A DNA stretch of 64,000 nt from CAVPTL01 sp963727235. GTDB lineage: Bacteria; Actinomycetota; Thermoleophilia; Gaiellales; JAICJC01. Made by a program: the position numbers and the translations under genes. The notes under the pieces are model-generated. The model was not told the DNA's origin, did not search any database, and worked only from the letters and a program-made list of their open reading frames with translations. Positions 50,362 to 59,146 of this stretch are shown here, in pieces; positions within the stretch are counted from its first letter, which is position 1; every line of letters begins with the position of its first letter. The stretch spans positions 186,001 through 250,000 of the forward strand of contig CAVSFZ010000020.1 in the NCBI GenBank assembly GCA_963727235.1, in the 5' to 3' direction.

Positions 50362-52124
50362 TCGTCGATGGCGGCGATCGCGTCCTTTCCCGACTGCACG
50401 ATCTCGGCCAGCGCCGCCGTCTCGGGGAGTATCCGCCGGACGAAGAACCGACCGGTGGCAAGCTTCTCACGCCGGAACTCGGGCGTCACGCCCGGAGACC
50501 CGACGGCGGCCTCGGCCATCCTCAGCCACAGCGATGCGAACGCGGTCAGTGAGAACAGGCGCAGATAGTCGGTGGCGGCCGCCGCGGCCTGCTCACGGTC
50601 GCCCGCGCCGCTCTCCACCAGCCAGATGGTGGTGTCCTGCAGGCGGGCGAACGCGGATCGCAGTCCGGCCACGAACTCCTCCACCTCGGGCGGGTGCTCG
50701 GCACCGAGCTGGGCGTCGACCAGATGGAAGAAGCGGCGCGCCAGCCGGCCCTGGTGCAGCGCCAGCTTGCGGCCGACCAGGTCGAGCGCCTGAACGCCGT
50801 TGGTGCCCTCGTAGATCTGGCTGATGCGCGCGTCTCGGGCGAGCTGCTCCACGCCCGACTCGGTGATGTAGCCGTGGCCGCCGTACACGCCGATGCCGAG
50901 CCCTGCAGCTTCGGCGCCGTTGTCGGTGCAGGCCGCCTTCACGATCGGGGTGAGCAGCGCCACCAGGTCGTCGGCCCGCTGACGTCGGCCGGCGTCGGGG
51001 TGATGGTGGGAGACGTCCATCTCGGTTGCCAGCCACATGGCCAGCGCCCGGCCGGCCTCGGTCAGAGCACGCATCCGCAGCAGTGTGCGGCGCACGTCCG
51101 GATGCACGATGATCAGGTCGGGCTCACCGCCGCGAGGCGTTGCCGGCGCCCGGCCTTGACGCCGTTCCCGGGCGTAGCCGAGCGCTGACTGGTAGGCGAT
51201 CTCGCCGATGCCGACGCCCTGCACCCCCACTCCCAGCCGGGCGCGGTTCATCATCGTGAACATCTGCGCCATGCCGGTATGCGGCGCACCGACCAGCTCT
51301 GCCTCGGCTGCGTCGAAGTGCAGCACGCAGGTCGCCGATCCACGGATCCCCATCTTGTGCTCGATAGAGCCGCAGGTGACGCCGTTTCGCTCGCCCGCCT
51401 CGCCGTCGGCGCCGACCCGCAGCTTGGGCACGATCAAAAGCGAGATGCCGGCGGTGCCCGCCGGGGCGTCGGGCAGCCGCGCCAGCACCAGGTGCACGAT
51501 CTGGTCGGTCATGTCGTGATCGCCGGCGGTGATGAAGATCTTGGTGCCCGAGACCCGATAGGTGCCGTCCCCGGCAGGCTCCGCGCGGGTGGTCAGGAGC
51601 CCCAGATCGGTGCCGGCGTGGGGCTCGGTCAGGCACATGGTGCCGCTCCACTCGCCCGAGGCCAGCCGCGGCACGTACCGCTCGATCTGCTCGGCCGAAG
51701 CGTGTGCGCACAGCGCGTTGGCGGCTCCCGCGGTCAGCAGCGGATAGGTGGCGAAGGCCAGGTTGGCGGAGCAGGTCATCTCCTCAAAGGCCACGCTGAG
51801 CACCTCGGGTAGCCCGCTGCCGCCGCGCTCCGCCGGGATCGCCACTCCGCACCAGCCGCCCTCCACCAGCCGGGCATGCGCCTCCCGGAACCCGGTGGGC
51901 GTGGACACCACGCCGTCCTGGAAGCGACATCCCTCCCGATCGCCGACCTGGTTCAGCGGTAGCAGCACCGACTCGGCGAACACGGCCGCCTCGTCGATCA
52001 CCGCCAGCGCGGTCTCGAGCGTGGCCTCCTCGAACCCGGGCAGCGCCGCCACCTCGCCCGGATAGTCGAACACGTCCTCCAGCAGGAAGCGGAAGTCGGC
52101 CAGCGGGGCGGTGTAGCTCTGCAC
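50358..52124 (-). CDS. fadE: Acyl-CoA dehydrogenase (FadE type)
   Basis: This 588-residue FAD-dependent acyl-CoA dehydrogenase belongs to the longer, FadE/AcdA-like class with an extra C-terminal domain. Landmarks are TMCLTEPHAGTDLGLL, KIFITAGDHDMTDQI, IEHKMGIRGSATCVLHF, GYGGHGYITESGVEQL-like (GVYGGHGYITESG) and DARISQIYEGTNGVQALDLVGRK, where the Glu of YEGTNG is the usual catalytic base. The length fits B. subtilis FadE. It lies five bases after the FadN-like gene and is coupled to the CoA ligase gene. Confidence 0.92.
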   Translation of the reverse strand: MQSYTAPLADFRFLLEDVFDYPGEVAALPGFEEATLETALAVIDEAAVFAESVLLPLNQVGDREGCRFQDGVVSTPTGFREAHARLVEGGWCGVAIPAERGGSGLPEVLSVAFEEMTCSANLAFATYPLLTAGAANALCAHASAEQIERYVPRLASGEWSGTMCLTEPHAGTDLGLLTTRAEPAGDGTYRVSGTKIFITAGDHDMTDQIVHLVLARLPDAPAGTAGISLLIVPKLRVGADGEAGERNGVTCGSIEHKMGIRGSATCVLHFDAAEAELVGAPHTGMAQMFTMMNRARLGVGVQGVGIGEIAYQSALGYARERRQGRAPATPRGGEPDLIIVHPDVRRTLLRMRALTEAGRALAMWLATEMDVSHHHPDAGRRQRADDLVALLTPIVKAACTDNGAEAAGLGIGVYGGHGYITESGVEQLARDARISQIYEGTNGVQALDLVGRKLALHQGRLARRFFHLVDAQLGAEHPPEVEEFVAGLRSAFARLQDTTIWLVESGAGDREQAAAAATDYLRLFSLTAFASLWLRMAEAAVGSPGVTPEFRREKLATGRFFVRRILPETAALAEIVQSGKDAIAAIDE

Positions 52125-52129
52125 CGGCC

Positions 52130-54292
52130 TCAGTTCCTGAGTGGCTTGCCGGTGGTCAGCATGTGGCCGATCCGCTCCAGCGTCTGGGGCCGGCGGATCA
52201 GGGTCGCGATCCGGGCCAGCTCCAGCTCGGACACGGCGCCCTCGGGGATCGGCTGGGTGGGATCGGCGTCGCCGCCGGTGAGCACGCAGGCGTATTCGCC
52301 GACCAGCAGCAGGTCGTACTCGCTCGCACCCATGGTGGCGGCGTGCTGGCGCGCGGTCAGCTCCAGCGTCGCCCGCCCGGACGGCCCGGCGACGGTGAGC
52401 ATGCGCGGCTCGGGCGGCACGTATCCGTCGGCCAGCTCCAGCGCGTACCCTTTGGCGTCGGCCAGCAACCGGTCGCGATTGGGCGTGATCCGGTCGCTCG
52501 CGCGCAGGTATCCCAGCTCCTTGGCGTTCTGGGCCGACGTCGACACCCTGGCGTTGGCGATCACCTCGAACGCCTTGGCGGCAGGTGGCATCGGCCCTCC
52601 CGGCGAGGTCTCGGTGGCGCGGATCAGAAGCTCGCGGCAGCCGCCCCAGGCCGGCAGCAGCCCCACCCCCAGCTCGACCAGGCCCATGTACGTCTCGGTG
52701 TGGGCCTGCACCGCGTCGCAGTGCAAGAGCACCTCGCAGCCGCCGCCAAGTGCGCGTCCGGTGGGCGCGCCGATCACCGGCACCGGTGCGAACTTGAGGC
52801 CGTCGAAGGCGCGCTGGCCGCGCTCGCCGAAGCGGTGCACCCGGTCCCAGGCGGCCACGTTTGCCATCGTCAGCAGATGGGTGAGGTTGCCGCCGGTCGA
52901 GAAGAAGGCGCCCTCGTTGTAGATCACCAGCGCCCGGAAGCGCTCTCCGGCAGCGGCGACGGTGCGCTCGATCAGCTCCAGCACGCCGTCGTCGATGGCG
53001 TTGGCCTTGGTGTGAAACTCGAGGCAGGCGACGTCGTCGCCGGCGTCCCAGAGCGTCGCCGAGGAGTTCGACTCGAGCGCCGGACGGGCCTTGAGGTCAG
53101 ACAGCAGAACCACACCGGGCCGCCGCACCGCCGCCGGCGCGGGCGAACCGCCGAGCCGCTCGATCATGCCGAAGGGGCCGAGCTTCCAGTTGAAGCCGCG
53201 CTCCATCGCCAGGTCGATCAAGGCCGGCTGATCGGTCACTTCGGGCACCATCCCGGCCGCGTAGTCGAGCACCTTGGTCAGCACCGCCTTGGCGTAGTCG
53301 CCGTACCGATCGGTCGTTGCCACCAGCGCCGGGAGGCCGCCCTTGCGGGCGGCTGCGACCGCATCCAGCCGGGGCTTGGCGACCGGCCGGTACTCGAGCG
53401 TCTCCAGGTCGACCGCGCGTCGCTGGGCACCGTCGCGGGCGTAGAAGCCCTTGCCGGAGGCGCGGCCGGTGGCACCCATCGCCACCATCCGCCGGAACAG
53501 GTCGACGTGGGCGGGGACGTCGTGCCAGGCGTCGCTCTCGGGCAGCAGCCGGTCGAGCGATGCGGTGACGTGCTCGTGCAGCCCCAGCCCGACCAGATCC
53601 ATCAGCCCGAACACGCCCGTGCGGGGGGCGCCGATGGCCTCGCCCATCAACAGGTCGGCCTCCTCCACGGTGAGCCCGCGGGCGAGCGCCTCTCCGATCG
53701 CCGTGGCGATCCAGTAGACGCCGAGCCGGTTGGCCACAAAGCCCGGCGTGTCGTTGCAGCGCACCACGGCCTTTCCCAGGTGGACGTCGGCGAAGGCCTC
53801 GATCGCGTCGACTGCGTCGGGGCGGGTGGTCGGCCCGGGCACCGTCTCCAAGAGCTGCATGTAGCGCGGAGGATTGAAGAAGTGAGTGACCATGAAGTCG
53901 GCGGCGAAGCCGTCCGGAGCCCCTTCGGCCAGCTGCCCCAGCGGGATGGTGGAGGTGTTGGAGCTCACGATCGAGCCGGGTTTTCGCACCTGCTGGAGCC
54001 GTGTGTAGAGCGCGCGTTTGGCGTCGAGATCTTCGATGATCGCCTCGACGATCCAGTCGGCGTCGGCCACCAGACCGAGATCCTCGTCCAGCCTGCCGGT
54101 GGCGATCCTGCCCGCGGCCCGGCGGTCGACCAGCGGCGCAGGCTTGCGCTTGGGGAGCCCCGCGGCGGCCTTACCGGCGGCGTCGCCCAGGTCGAGCATC
54201 ACCACCGGGACGCCGGCGTTGGCGAGGTGTGCGGCGATGCCCGCGCCCATGGTGCCGGCGCCGATCACCGCCGCCGCGCGGATCTCGGTCAC
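52130..54292 (-). CDS. fadN: FadN-like 3-hydroxyacyl-CoA dehydrogenase / enoyl-CoA hydratase
   Basis: This 720-residue bifunctional beta-oxidation protein has the dehydrogenase domain first (AAVIGAGTMGAGIAAHLANAG, SSNTSTIPLGQLAEG, THFFNPPRYMQLLE, DTPGFVANRLG) and a crotonase domain last (VIYNEGAFFSTGGNLTHL, GRALGGGCEVLLHCDAVQAH, LVELGVGLLPAWGGCRELL with the two Glu of the hydratase site). This order is the reverse of E. coli FadB and matches B. subtilis FadN. The GTG overlaps the thiolase stop. Together with the thiolase and FadE it forms a complete spiral module. Confidence 0.9.
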   Translation of the reverse strand: MTEIRAAAVIGAGTMGAGIAAHLANAGVPVVMLDLGDAAGKAAAGLPKRKPAPLVDRRAAGRIATGRLDEDLGLVADADWIVEAIIEDLDAKRALYTRLQQVRKPGSIVSSNTSTIPLGQLAEGAPDGFAADFMVTHFFNPPRYMQLLETVPGPTTRPDAVDAIEAFADVHLGKAVVRCNDTPGFVANRLGVYWIATAIGEALARGLTVEEADLLMGEAIGAPRTGVFGLMDLVGLGLHEHVTASLDRLLPESDAWHDVPAHVDLFRRMVAMGATGRASGKGFYARDGAQRRAVDLETLEYRPVAKPRLDAVAAARKGGLPALVATTDRYGDYAKAVLTKVLDYAAGMVPEVTDQPALIDLAMERGFNWKLGPFGMIERLGGSPAPAAVRRPGVVLLSDLKARPALESNSSATLWDAGDDVACLEFHTKANAIDDGVLELIERTVAAAGERFRALVIYNEGAFFSTGGNLTHLLTMANVAAWDRVHRFGERGQRAFDGLKFAPVPVIGAPTGRALGGGCEVLLHCDAVQAHTETYMGLVELGVGLLPAWGGCRELLIRATETSPGGPMPPAAKAFEVIANARVSTSAQNAKELGYLRASDRITPNRDRLLADAKGYALELADGYVPPEPRMLTVAGPSGRATLELTARQHAATMGASEYDLLLVGEYACVLTGGDADPTQPIPEGAVSELELARIATLIRRPQTLERIGHMLTTGKPLRN

Positions 54293-55413
54293 ACGGCCTC
54301 CAGCACGGTGGCGATCCCCTGGCCGCCGCCGATGCACTGGGTCGCCAGCGCGTAGCGCGCTCCTTCGCGGCAGAGCAGCTCGGCCGCCTTGCCGGTGATC
54401 CGCGCCCCGGTCGCACCCAGCGGGTGGCCGAGCGCGATCGCGCCGCCGTCCAAGTTGATCCGGCTCTGGTCGATCCCCAGTTCGCGCACGCAGGCCAGCG
54501 CCTGGGAGGCGAAGGCCTCGTTGATCTCGACCACGCCGACGTCGTCGACGGTGATTCCGGCCCGCTCCAGCGCCTTGCGGCTGGAAGCCACCGGGCCGAT
54601 GCCCATGATCGCCGGGTCGCAGCCGGAGACGGCGAACGACCGCACCGCCGCCATCGGCTCCAGTCCGTTATCGCGGGCGAACGTCTCGGACGTGACCAGC
54701 ACCGCCGCGGCTCCGTCGGTGAGCGGCGAGGAGGTGCCGGCGGTGACCGTGCCGCCGGCGGTGAACGCCGGCTTGAGCTCGGCCAGTCCCTCGAGGCTGG
54801 TATCCGGGCGCAGGCAGCCGTCGGCGGTCACGTCGCCGATCGAGACGAGCTCCCCCGCGAGCCGGCCGGCTGTCACCGCCGCGGAAGCCTTCTGCTGGCT
54901 GCGCAGCGCGAACGCCTCCTGCTCGTCGCGGCTGACGCCGAACCGGCCGGCAACGTTCTCGGCCGTCTCGCCCATGGTGATGTAGATCTCGGGGAAGCTC
55001 TCGACCAGCTTCGGGTTGTACAGCGGGTTGAAGCCGCCCATCGGAATCCGGCTCATCGACTCGACCCCGGCGCACACGTAGGCATCGCCGGCGCCCATCG
55101 CGATCGCGCCCACGGCGGTGTGCACGGCCTGCATCGAGGAGCCGCAGAAGCGGTTGACGGTCGAGCCTCCCACCGACCGCGGCAGGCCGGCGAGCGTGCC
55201 CACGATCCGGCCCAGGTTCATGCCCTGTTCGCCCTCGGGAAAGGCGCACCCGAGGGTCACATCCTCAATCGCTGCCGGATCTACGCCGGTGCGGTCGACC
55301 AGCTCGGCGACCACCCGCGCGGCCAGATCGTCCGGCCGCACCCGCGCCAGCAACCCACGCCGCGCCGGCTGGAATGGCGACCGCACATAGCCGACGATGA
55401 CGCTGCGCTCCAT
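54289..55413 (-). CDS. fadA: Acetyl-CoA acetyltransferase (thiolase)
   Basis: This 374-residue thiolase has its active-site Cys90 in STVNRFCGSSMQAVH, the conserved VEINEAFASQALA, His in ALGHPLGATGARI and the second Cys in TQCIGGGQG. It cleaves 3-oxoacyl-CoA in the last step of beta-oxidation. It is the first gene of the fadA-fadN-fadE-ligase operon, overlapping the next gene by GTGA. Palindrome copy 6 lies 13 bases upstream of its ATG, in the promoter region. Confidence 0.95.
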   Translation of the reverse strand: MERSVIVGYVRSPFQPARRGLLARVRPDDLAARVVAELVDRTGVDPAAIEDVTLGCAFPEGEQGMNLGRIVGTLAGLPRSVGGSTVNRFCGSSMQAVHTAVGAIAMGAGDAYVCAGVESMSRIPMGGFNPLYNPKLVESFPEIYITMGETAENVAGRFGVSRDEQEAFALRSQQKASAAVTAGRLAGELVSIGDVTADGCLRPDTSLEGLAELKPAFTAGGTVTAGTSSPLTDGAAAVLVTSETFARDNGLEPMAAVRSFAVSGCDPAIMGIGPVASSRKALERAGITVDDVGVVEINEAFASQALACVRELGIDQSRINLDGGAIALGHPLGATGARITGKAAELLCREGARYALATQCIGGGQGIATVLEAV

Positions 55414-55426
55414 CCCCCCGATCGTA

Positions 55427-55459
55427 GTGCATAAAAGGTGCCAGGCACCTTTTATGCAC
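55427..55459. repeat. 33-bp palindromic repeat, copy 6 (variant ends)
   Basis: This perfect inverted repeat has ends GTGCATAAAA/TTTTATGCAC instead of GTGAAT/ATTCAC: the A-to-C change on one side is matched by the T-to-G change on the other. The core is GGTGCC-A-GGCACC. It lies between two genes on the same strand. Confidence 0.95.
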
Positions 55460-55921
55460 TCAGATGGGCTTCGTGGTCATCGCCCAGATGGCGATCAGGA
55501 ACAGCACCACCACGATCCCCGAGAGCGTTGTCCCGACCTTGGCCATGCCGCCTCCGCGGCCGCCGGCCATGCGGCGCTGACCGAGGCCGGTGAGCAGCGT
55601 GGCGAGCAGCAGCAGAAGCGCACCCAGATCGGAGGTGCCGAACCCGACGCCGACCCAGGTCGCGTCGCTGTTGTCCAGCCCCTCCTTGCTGAGCACCCAT
55701 TGGGCGCCGGTGCGCATCATGATGTAGGCGGGGATCGCGGCGCAGAGCAGGGTGAAGAAGCCAAACCGGGTGAGCTTGCGGCGCTCGTCGCCCTCGGCGC
55801 GCCAGGCCAGCCCCAGCACCGAGACCGCCACCACCAGCGCGGCCACCGCCAGCATCGCCCCGCCGACATGCACGAACAGCGCCAGGTCCCAGCTGCTCGG
55901 GCGGATCGTCAGCGCGGTCAT
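55460..55921 (-). CDS. DUF2269-like membrane protein A
   Basis: This 153-residue protein has four membrane helices and an early His in LALFVHVGGAMLAVAALV that suggests a haem or metal-binding membrane bundle. It is paired by an ATGA overlap with a second protein of similar size and topology, which it probably joins in a complex. The family resemblance to DUF2269 is tentative. Confidence 0.65.
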   Translation of the reverse strand: MTALTIRPSSWDLALFVHVGGAMLAVAALVVAVSVLGLAWRAEGDERRKLTRFGFFTLLCAAIPAYIMMRTGAQWVLSKEGLDNSDATWVGVGFGTSDLGALLLLLATLLTGLGQRRMAGGRGGGMAKVGTTLSGIVVVLFLIAIWAMTTKPI

Positions 55922-56307
55922 GCGCCCGGCTTCCAGATCATGTCGATCAGCAGCAGCAACACCGCCAGCGACGTCAGCACGTGCATCATCAATGCCGGGC
56001 GCTCACCCGCGCCTCCGGCCAGCTTGCGATATCCGGTGGAGAGCTGCCCGCCGAACGCCCCGGCGATCAGCCACAGCACGATCGCCCCGATGATCCAGCC
56101 GTCCAGCAGGCTGTAGCCGCCCACGTCGAACGCCAGCCAGATTCCGAACACGATCACCAGCAGGCTGCCCGCCCCCCACAGCCCGAAGGTGAAGCCCGCC
56201 AGCCGCAGCAGCGATCCCGAACCCACGTACAGTGCCCAGAAGAGGCCGAGCGCGGTGACCATCGCAAACGCGCTCAGCACGTGAAGAAAGAGCAGAGTGT
56301 CGTACAT
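55918..56307 (-). CDS. DUF2269-like membrane protein B
   Basis: This 129-residue protein has four membrane helices. It begins MYDTLLFLHVLSAFAMVTAL, with a His in the first helix as in its partner, and has a second His in ALMMHVLTSLAVLLLL. The downstream gene starts inside its stop. The two look like the halves of a small heteromeric membrane unit; function unknown. Confidence 0.65.
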   Translation of the reverse strand: MYDTLLFLHVLSAFAMVTALGLFWALYVGSGSLLRLAGFTFGLWGAGSLLVIVFGIWLAFDVGGYSLLDGWIIGAIVLWLIAGAFGGQLSTGYRKLAGGAGERPALMMHVLTSLAVLLLLIDMIWKPGA

Positions 56308-56414
56308 CTTCCGACGATCATAAACCGTCCACAGCTAACTCACACGTTGTCTGGAGCCGTCGCCCAGATTTGAGGACGATCATCAACCGTGAGGCAATCC
56401 AGAGGAGACCGTGA

Positions 56415-57461
56415 ATGAAGGGTGCCAAGCAGATCATCGTGATTATCGCCGCGGCGGTGATCGGCGCAGGGATCTCGGCCGTGGTGGTGCAGAACAGCTT
56501 CAGCCCCGGCCGTGACACCGTGCGGACGGTGATCAGGCCCGTAACGGTGACCTCGGGCGCCAACGCCGCGCTGCTGAAAGCCAACGGCAAGTCGGTCAAT
56601 CAGATCTACCGGGCGGCCTCTCCGGCGGTCGTCAAGATCGTTGCGGCGGGATCTGCGGGGCAGGCTCAGGGCACCGGCTTTGAGATCGACTCGGCCGGCA
56701 ACATCGCCACCAACGCGCACGTGGTCGAAGGCTCCCAGGAGCTGCACGTGACCACCCAGGACGGTCACACCTACACCGCCACCCTGGTCGGCAGCGACCC
56801 CACCACCGACGTCGCGGTGATCCATATCGACGCCTCCGCGAGCTCGCTGCACCCGCTGACGTTCGCCGACTCGAGCAGTGTGCAGGTGGGTGACGACGTG
56901 GTCGCCATCGGCGATCCCTTCGGTCTCGCCAACACCGTCACCAGCGGCATCGTCAGCGCGCTCGGCCGCACCATCACCTCGCCCAACGGTCGCCCGATCG
57001 ACGACGCCATCCAGACCGATGCCGCCATCAACCACGGCAACAGCGGCGGGCCGCTGCTGAACGCATCCGGCCAGGTGATCGGCATCACCAGCCAGATCGA
57101 GTCGGGCACGAGCTCGAGCGGCAGCGTCGGCGTCGGGTTCGCGGTGCCGTCCAACACCGTCAAGCAGGTCACCTCAGAGATCCTCAAGAACGGCAGCGCG
57201 GTTCACCCCTACCTGGGCGTGTATCTGCAGCCGGCCAACGGCGGCGCGGGCATCGCCAAGGTTGTGGCCGGTTCGCCGGCCGACCGCGCCGGGCTCCAGG
57301 TTGGCGACGTGATCACGGCCATCGACGGACACAGTGTGTCCTCACCGACCGCGTTGATCGCGCGGATCACGAAGCTCTCCCCCGGCGACACGGTCACGAT
57401 CGCGATCACCCGCGACGGCACCAACCAGACCCTCAGGGTCACGATCGGAACGGAGGCCTGA
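56415..57461 (+). CDS. HtrA/DegP-like membrane-anchored serine protease with PDZ domain
   Basis: This 348-residue protease has an N-terminal anchor (IIVIIAAAVIGAGISAVVV), the trypsin-like triad His102 (TNAHVV), Asp132 (TDVAVI) and Ser210 (HGNSGGP), and one PDZ domain (about 255-345, YLGVYLQPANGG ... AGLQVGDVITAIDG). GGAG lies seven bases before the ATG. It differs from the protease at 11305 in the linker and active-site surroundings (GNSGGP rather than GDSGGP). A broken glycosyltransferase gene follows after three bases. Confidence 0.93.
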   Translation: MKGAKQIIVIIAAAVIGAGISAVVVQNSFSPGRDTVRTVIRPVTVTSGANAALLKANGKSVNQIYRAASPAVVKIVAAGSAGQAQGTGFEIDSAGNIATNAHVVEGSQELHVTTQDGHTYTATLVGSDPTTDVAVIHIDASASSLHPLTFADSSSVQVGDDVVAIGDPFGLANTVTSGIVSALGRTITSPNGRPIDDAIQTDAAINHGNSGGPLLNASGQVIGITSQIESGTSSSGSVGVGFAVPSNTVKQVTSEILKNGSAVHPYLGVYLQPANGGAGIAKVVAGSPADRAGLQVGDVITAIDGHSVSSPTALIARITKLSPGDTVTIAITRDGTNQTLRVTIGTEA

Positions 57462-57464
57462 CCG

Positions 57465-58082
57465 ATGTCGGCAGTCGCATACGCACCCAGGCTGAGCATG
57501 CGAGAGCGGGCCGAGCGGCTTTCCGCTCACGACCAGGTCACATCGGCTCGGGCGGCCACCGTGACGGCGCCGACGATCGAGATCACGATCCCGGTGTTGA
57601 ACGAGGAGCGGGCGCTGGAGGCCGGCGTGCGCTGGCTGCACACCTACCTGCTGGCCCGGTTTCCCTTCTCGTTCCACGTCACCATCGCCGACAACGGCAG
57701 CACCGACGGGACGTCGGAGATCGCCGCCCGGTTGGAGCACGAGCTCGAGGAAGTGTCGTGGCTCCGGCTCGAGCAGAAGGGCCGCGGCCGAGCGCTGCGG
57801 ACGGCGTGGAGCTCGAGTGAGGCCGACGTGCTGTGCTACCTGGCGGTCGACCTGTCCACCGACCTGAACACGCTGCTGCCGTTGATCACTCCGCTGGTGT
57901 CGGGGCAGAGCGACGTCTCCCGCGCGCCCTCGTTCACGGCAATCCGCCGCGACGCCGCCGAGGCGCTGCTGCCCGCCGTCGAGGACAACGGGTGGTTCTT
58001 CGATATCGAGCTTCTGCTGCTGGCAGAGGATCTCGGCCTGCGCATTCACCATGTTTCGGATCCTGTGCAGGCAGCATCGTGA
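57465..58082 (+). pseudogene. GT2-family glycosyltransferase, internally deleted and truncated
   Basis: The 205-residue frame starts as a dolichol-phosphate-sugar synthase-like GT2 enzyme: EITIPVLNEERALEAGV, TIADNGSTDGTSEIA, RLEQKGRGRALRTAW and YLAVDLSTDLNTLLPLI. After SGQSDVSRAP it jumps directly to SFTAIRRDAAEALLPAVEDNGWFFD, which in intact relatives is preceded by roughly 40 more residues (the GSRxxxG to CGFKA part). The C-terminus also stops early after DLGLRIHHVSD. It is in frame but lacks a core segment, so it is probably inactive. It is three bases after the HtrA gene, as if once in one operon. Confidence 0.65.
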
Positions 58083-58298
58083 TGTGCTGTGGCCGCACCA
58101 TCCGGCCGAGTCTGCGGGTCAGGCGCCCGCAGCGGCCAGGTCAGCCACAGCGGTCGGGCGTTCGGCCGTGGAACCGAACGCCCGACGATCGGCCCGGGCA
58201 GCGTGTGGGGGTGCTGGCACTCGGGCCCACAGCCGCCGCGCGACCGGCGACGATCGGGTGTGCCTTGGAGCAGGCGCCTCGATCGCCGGTCGGCGGTG
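58083..58298. other. Non-coding remnant region
   Basis: This stretch of about 216 bases follows the truncated GT2 gene and precedes palindrome copy 7. No convincing gene was seen on either strand, and no strong hairpin other than the repeat. It is probably the decayed 3' part of the glycosyltransferase region. Confidence 0.4.
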
Positions 58299-58331
58299 GT
58301 GAATAAAAGGTGCCAGGCACCTTTTATTCAC
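58299..58331. repeat. 33-bp palindromic repeat, copy 7
   Basis: This perfect inverted repeat (ends GTGAATAAAA/TTTTATTCAC, core GGTGCC-A-GGCACC) has a far arm that gives the TAA stop (58324-58326) of the methyltransferase gene on the minus strand. Confidence 0.95.
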
Positions 58332-59064
58332 CCAGGGCGATCAGCTGGGTGCGGCTGATGGGCGGGTGGAGCCGTTCTTTGAGCGCCGCCAGCACTCGCT
58401 CGCGCTCAGCCGTCGTGAGCGTTGCGTCCAGCCGCCGGAAGTGCCCGATCTGCGAGCACACCGCCGCCCAGTGATCGGCCGCAGATGTGAACGGCACGGT
58501 GTCGCCGACAACCGCCACCTCCACCCGCTCGAAGCCGGCGTCGACGTGGATCCGCTCGAGCTCGTGCTCTGATCCCAGCCGGCCGAAGTGGCGGGCAAAC
58601 GCCGCCCGATCGGCCCCGAGCGCATCGCCCACCGCCGCCCTCGGCCCGGCAAACCACAGGTTCCGGTCGGGAGTCGCCCACACCGAGGTCACAACTCGGC
58701 CGCCTGGCCGGAGCACCCGCCGCGCCTCGCGCAACGTCGCCGCCGGGTCGCGCGCGATCATCAACGCACAGCGGCTGACGACGGCGTCGAACGTCTCCGC
58801 CGGCCAGTCCAACGGCTCATCCATGTCCGCCAGGCGCCAGTCCACGCGATCGGATCGCTTCCGCGCCCTCCGCAGCTGCCCCTCGCTGGTGTCGATGCCG
58901 GTGGCCTGCCAGCCCCGGTCCGCCAGCGCGGTGGTCAACCGCCCGCTGCCACACCCCAGGTCGAGCACACTGCCCGCGCCGGGGAGCCGCTCGAGCACCT
59001 CACCGGCGCCGAACGGCTCGCTCACCCATCGGGCTGCGGACGTCATCACCGCAGGGTAATTCAC
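58324..59064 (-). CDS. SAM-dependent methyltransferase
   Basis: This 246-residue class I methyltransferase has motif I SVLDLGCGSGRLTTALADRG, the acidic TGIDTSEGQLRRA, LADMDEPLDW and RVLRPGGRVVTSVWATPD. It is related in style to, but distinct from, the enzyme at 31759. The GTG at 59064 and an ATG at 59046 are alternative starts. Its stop codon lies in palindrome copy 7. It is divergent from the demethylase-like operon, and both promoters share an 80-base region with a TGACTGA dyad. Confidence 0.85.
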   Translation of the reverse strand: MNYPAVMTSAARWVSEPFGAGEVLERLPGAGSVLDLGCGSGRLTTALADRGWQATGIDTSEGQLRRARKRSDRVDWRLADMDEPLDWPAETFDAVVSRCALMIARDPAATLREARRVLRPGGRVVTSVWATPDRNLWFAGPRAAVGDALGADRAAFARHFGRLGSEHELERIHVDAGFERVEVAVVGDTVPFTSAADHWAAVCSQIGHFRRLDATLTTAERERVLAALKERLHPPISRTQLIALGE

Positions 59065-59105
59065 CTGTCCACGAGCCGGGCTGTTTGGTAGGGTCGCCTC
59101 AAACC

Positions 59106-59123
59106 TGACTGACGAATCAGTCA
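59106..59123. promoter_or_regulatory. TGACTGA-CGAA-TCAGTCA dyad, candidate operator
   Basis: This is a perfect 7-bp inverted repeat with a four-base spacer, followed by a further GTCA. A possible -10 box TAGGGT lies at 59089-59094, so the dyad would cover the transcript start of the demethylase-like operon. The form fits a TetR- or GntR-type site; no such regulator is adjacent. Confidence 0.55.
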
Positions 59124-59146
59124 GTCACCGAGCACAAAGGTTGCCC

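Noticed and set aside
48880..50568. 562-codon plus-strand frame over the CoA ligase
   Set aside because: Shadow of the fadD-type gene; no protein-family features.
52163..54355. 730-codon plus-strand frame over fadN
   Set aside because: Shadow of the fadN-like gene, Gly/Arg/His-rich and without motifs.
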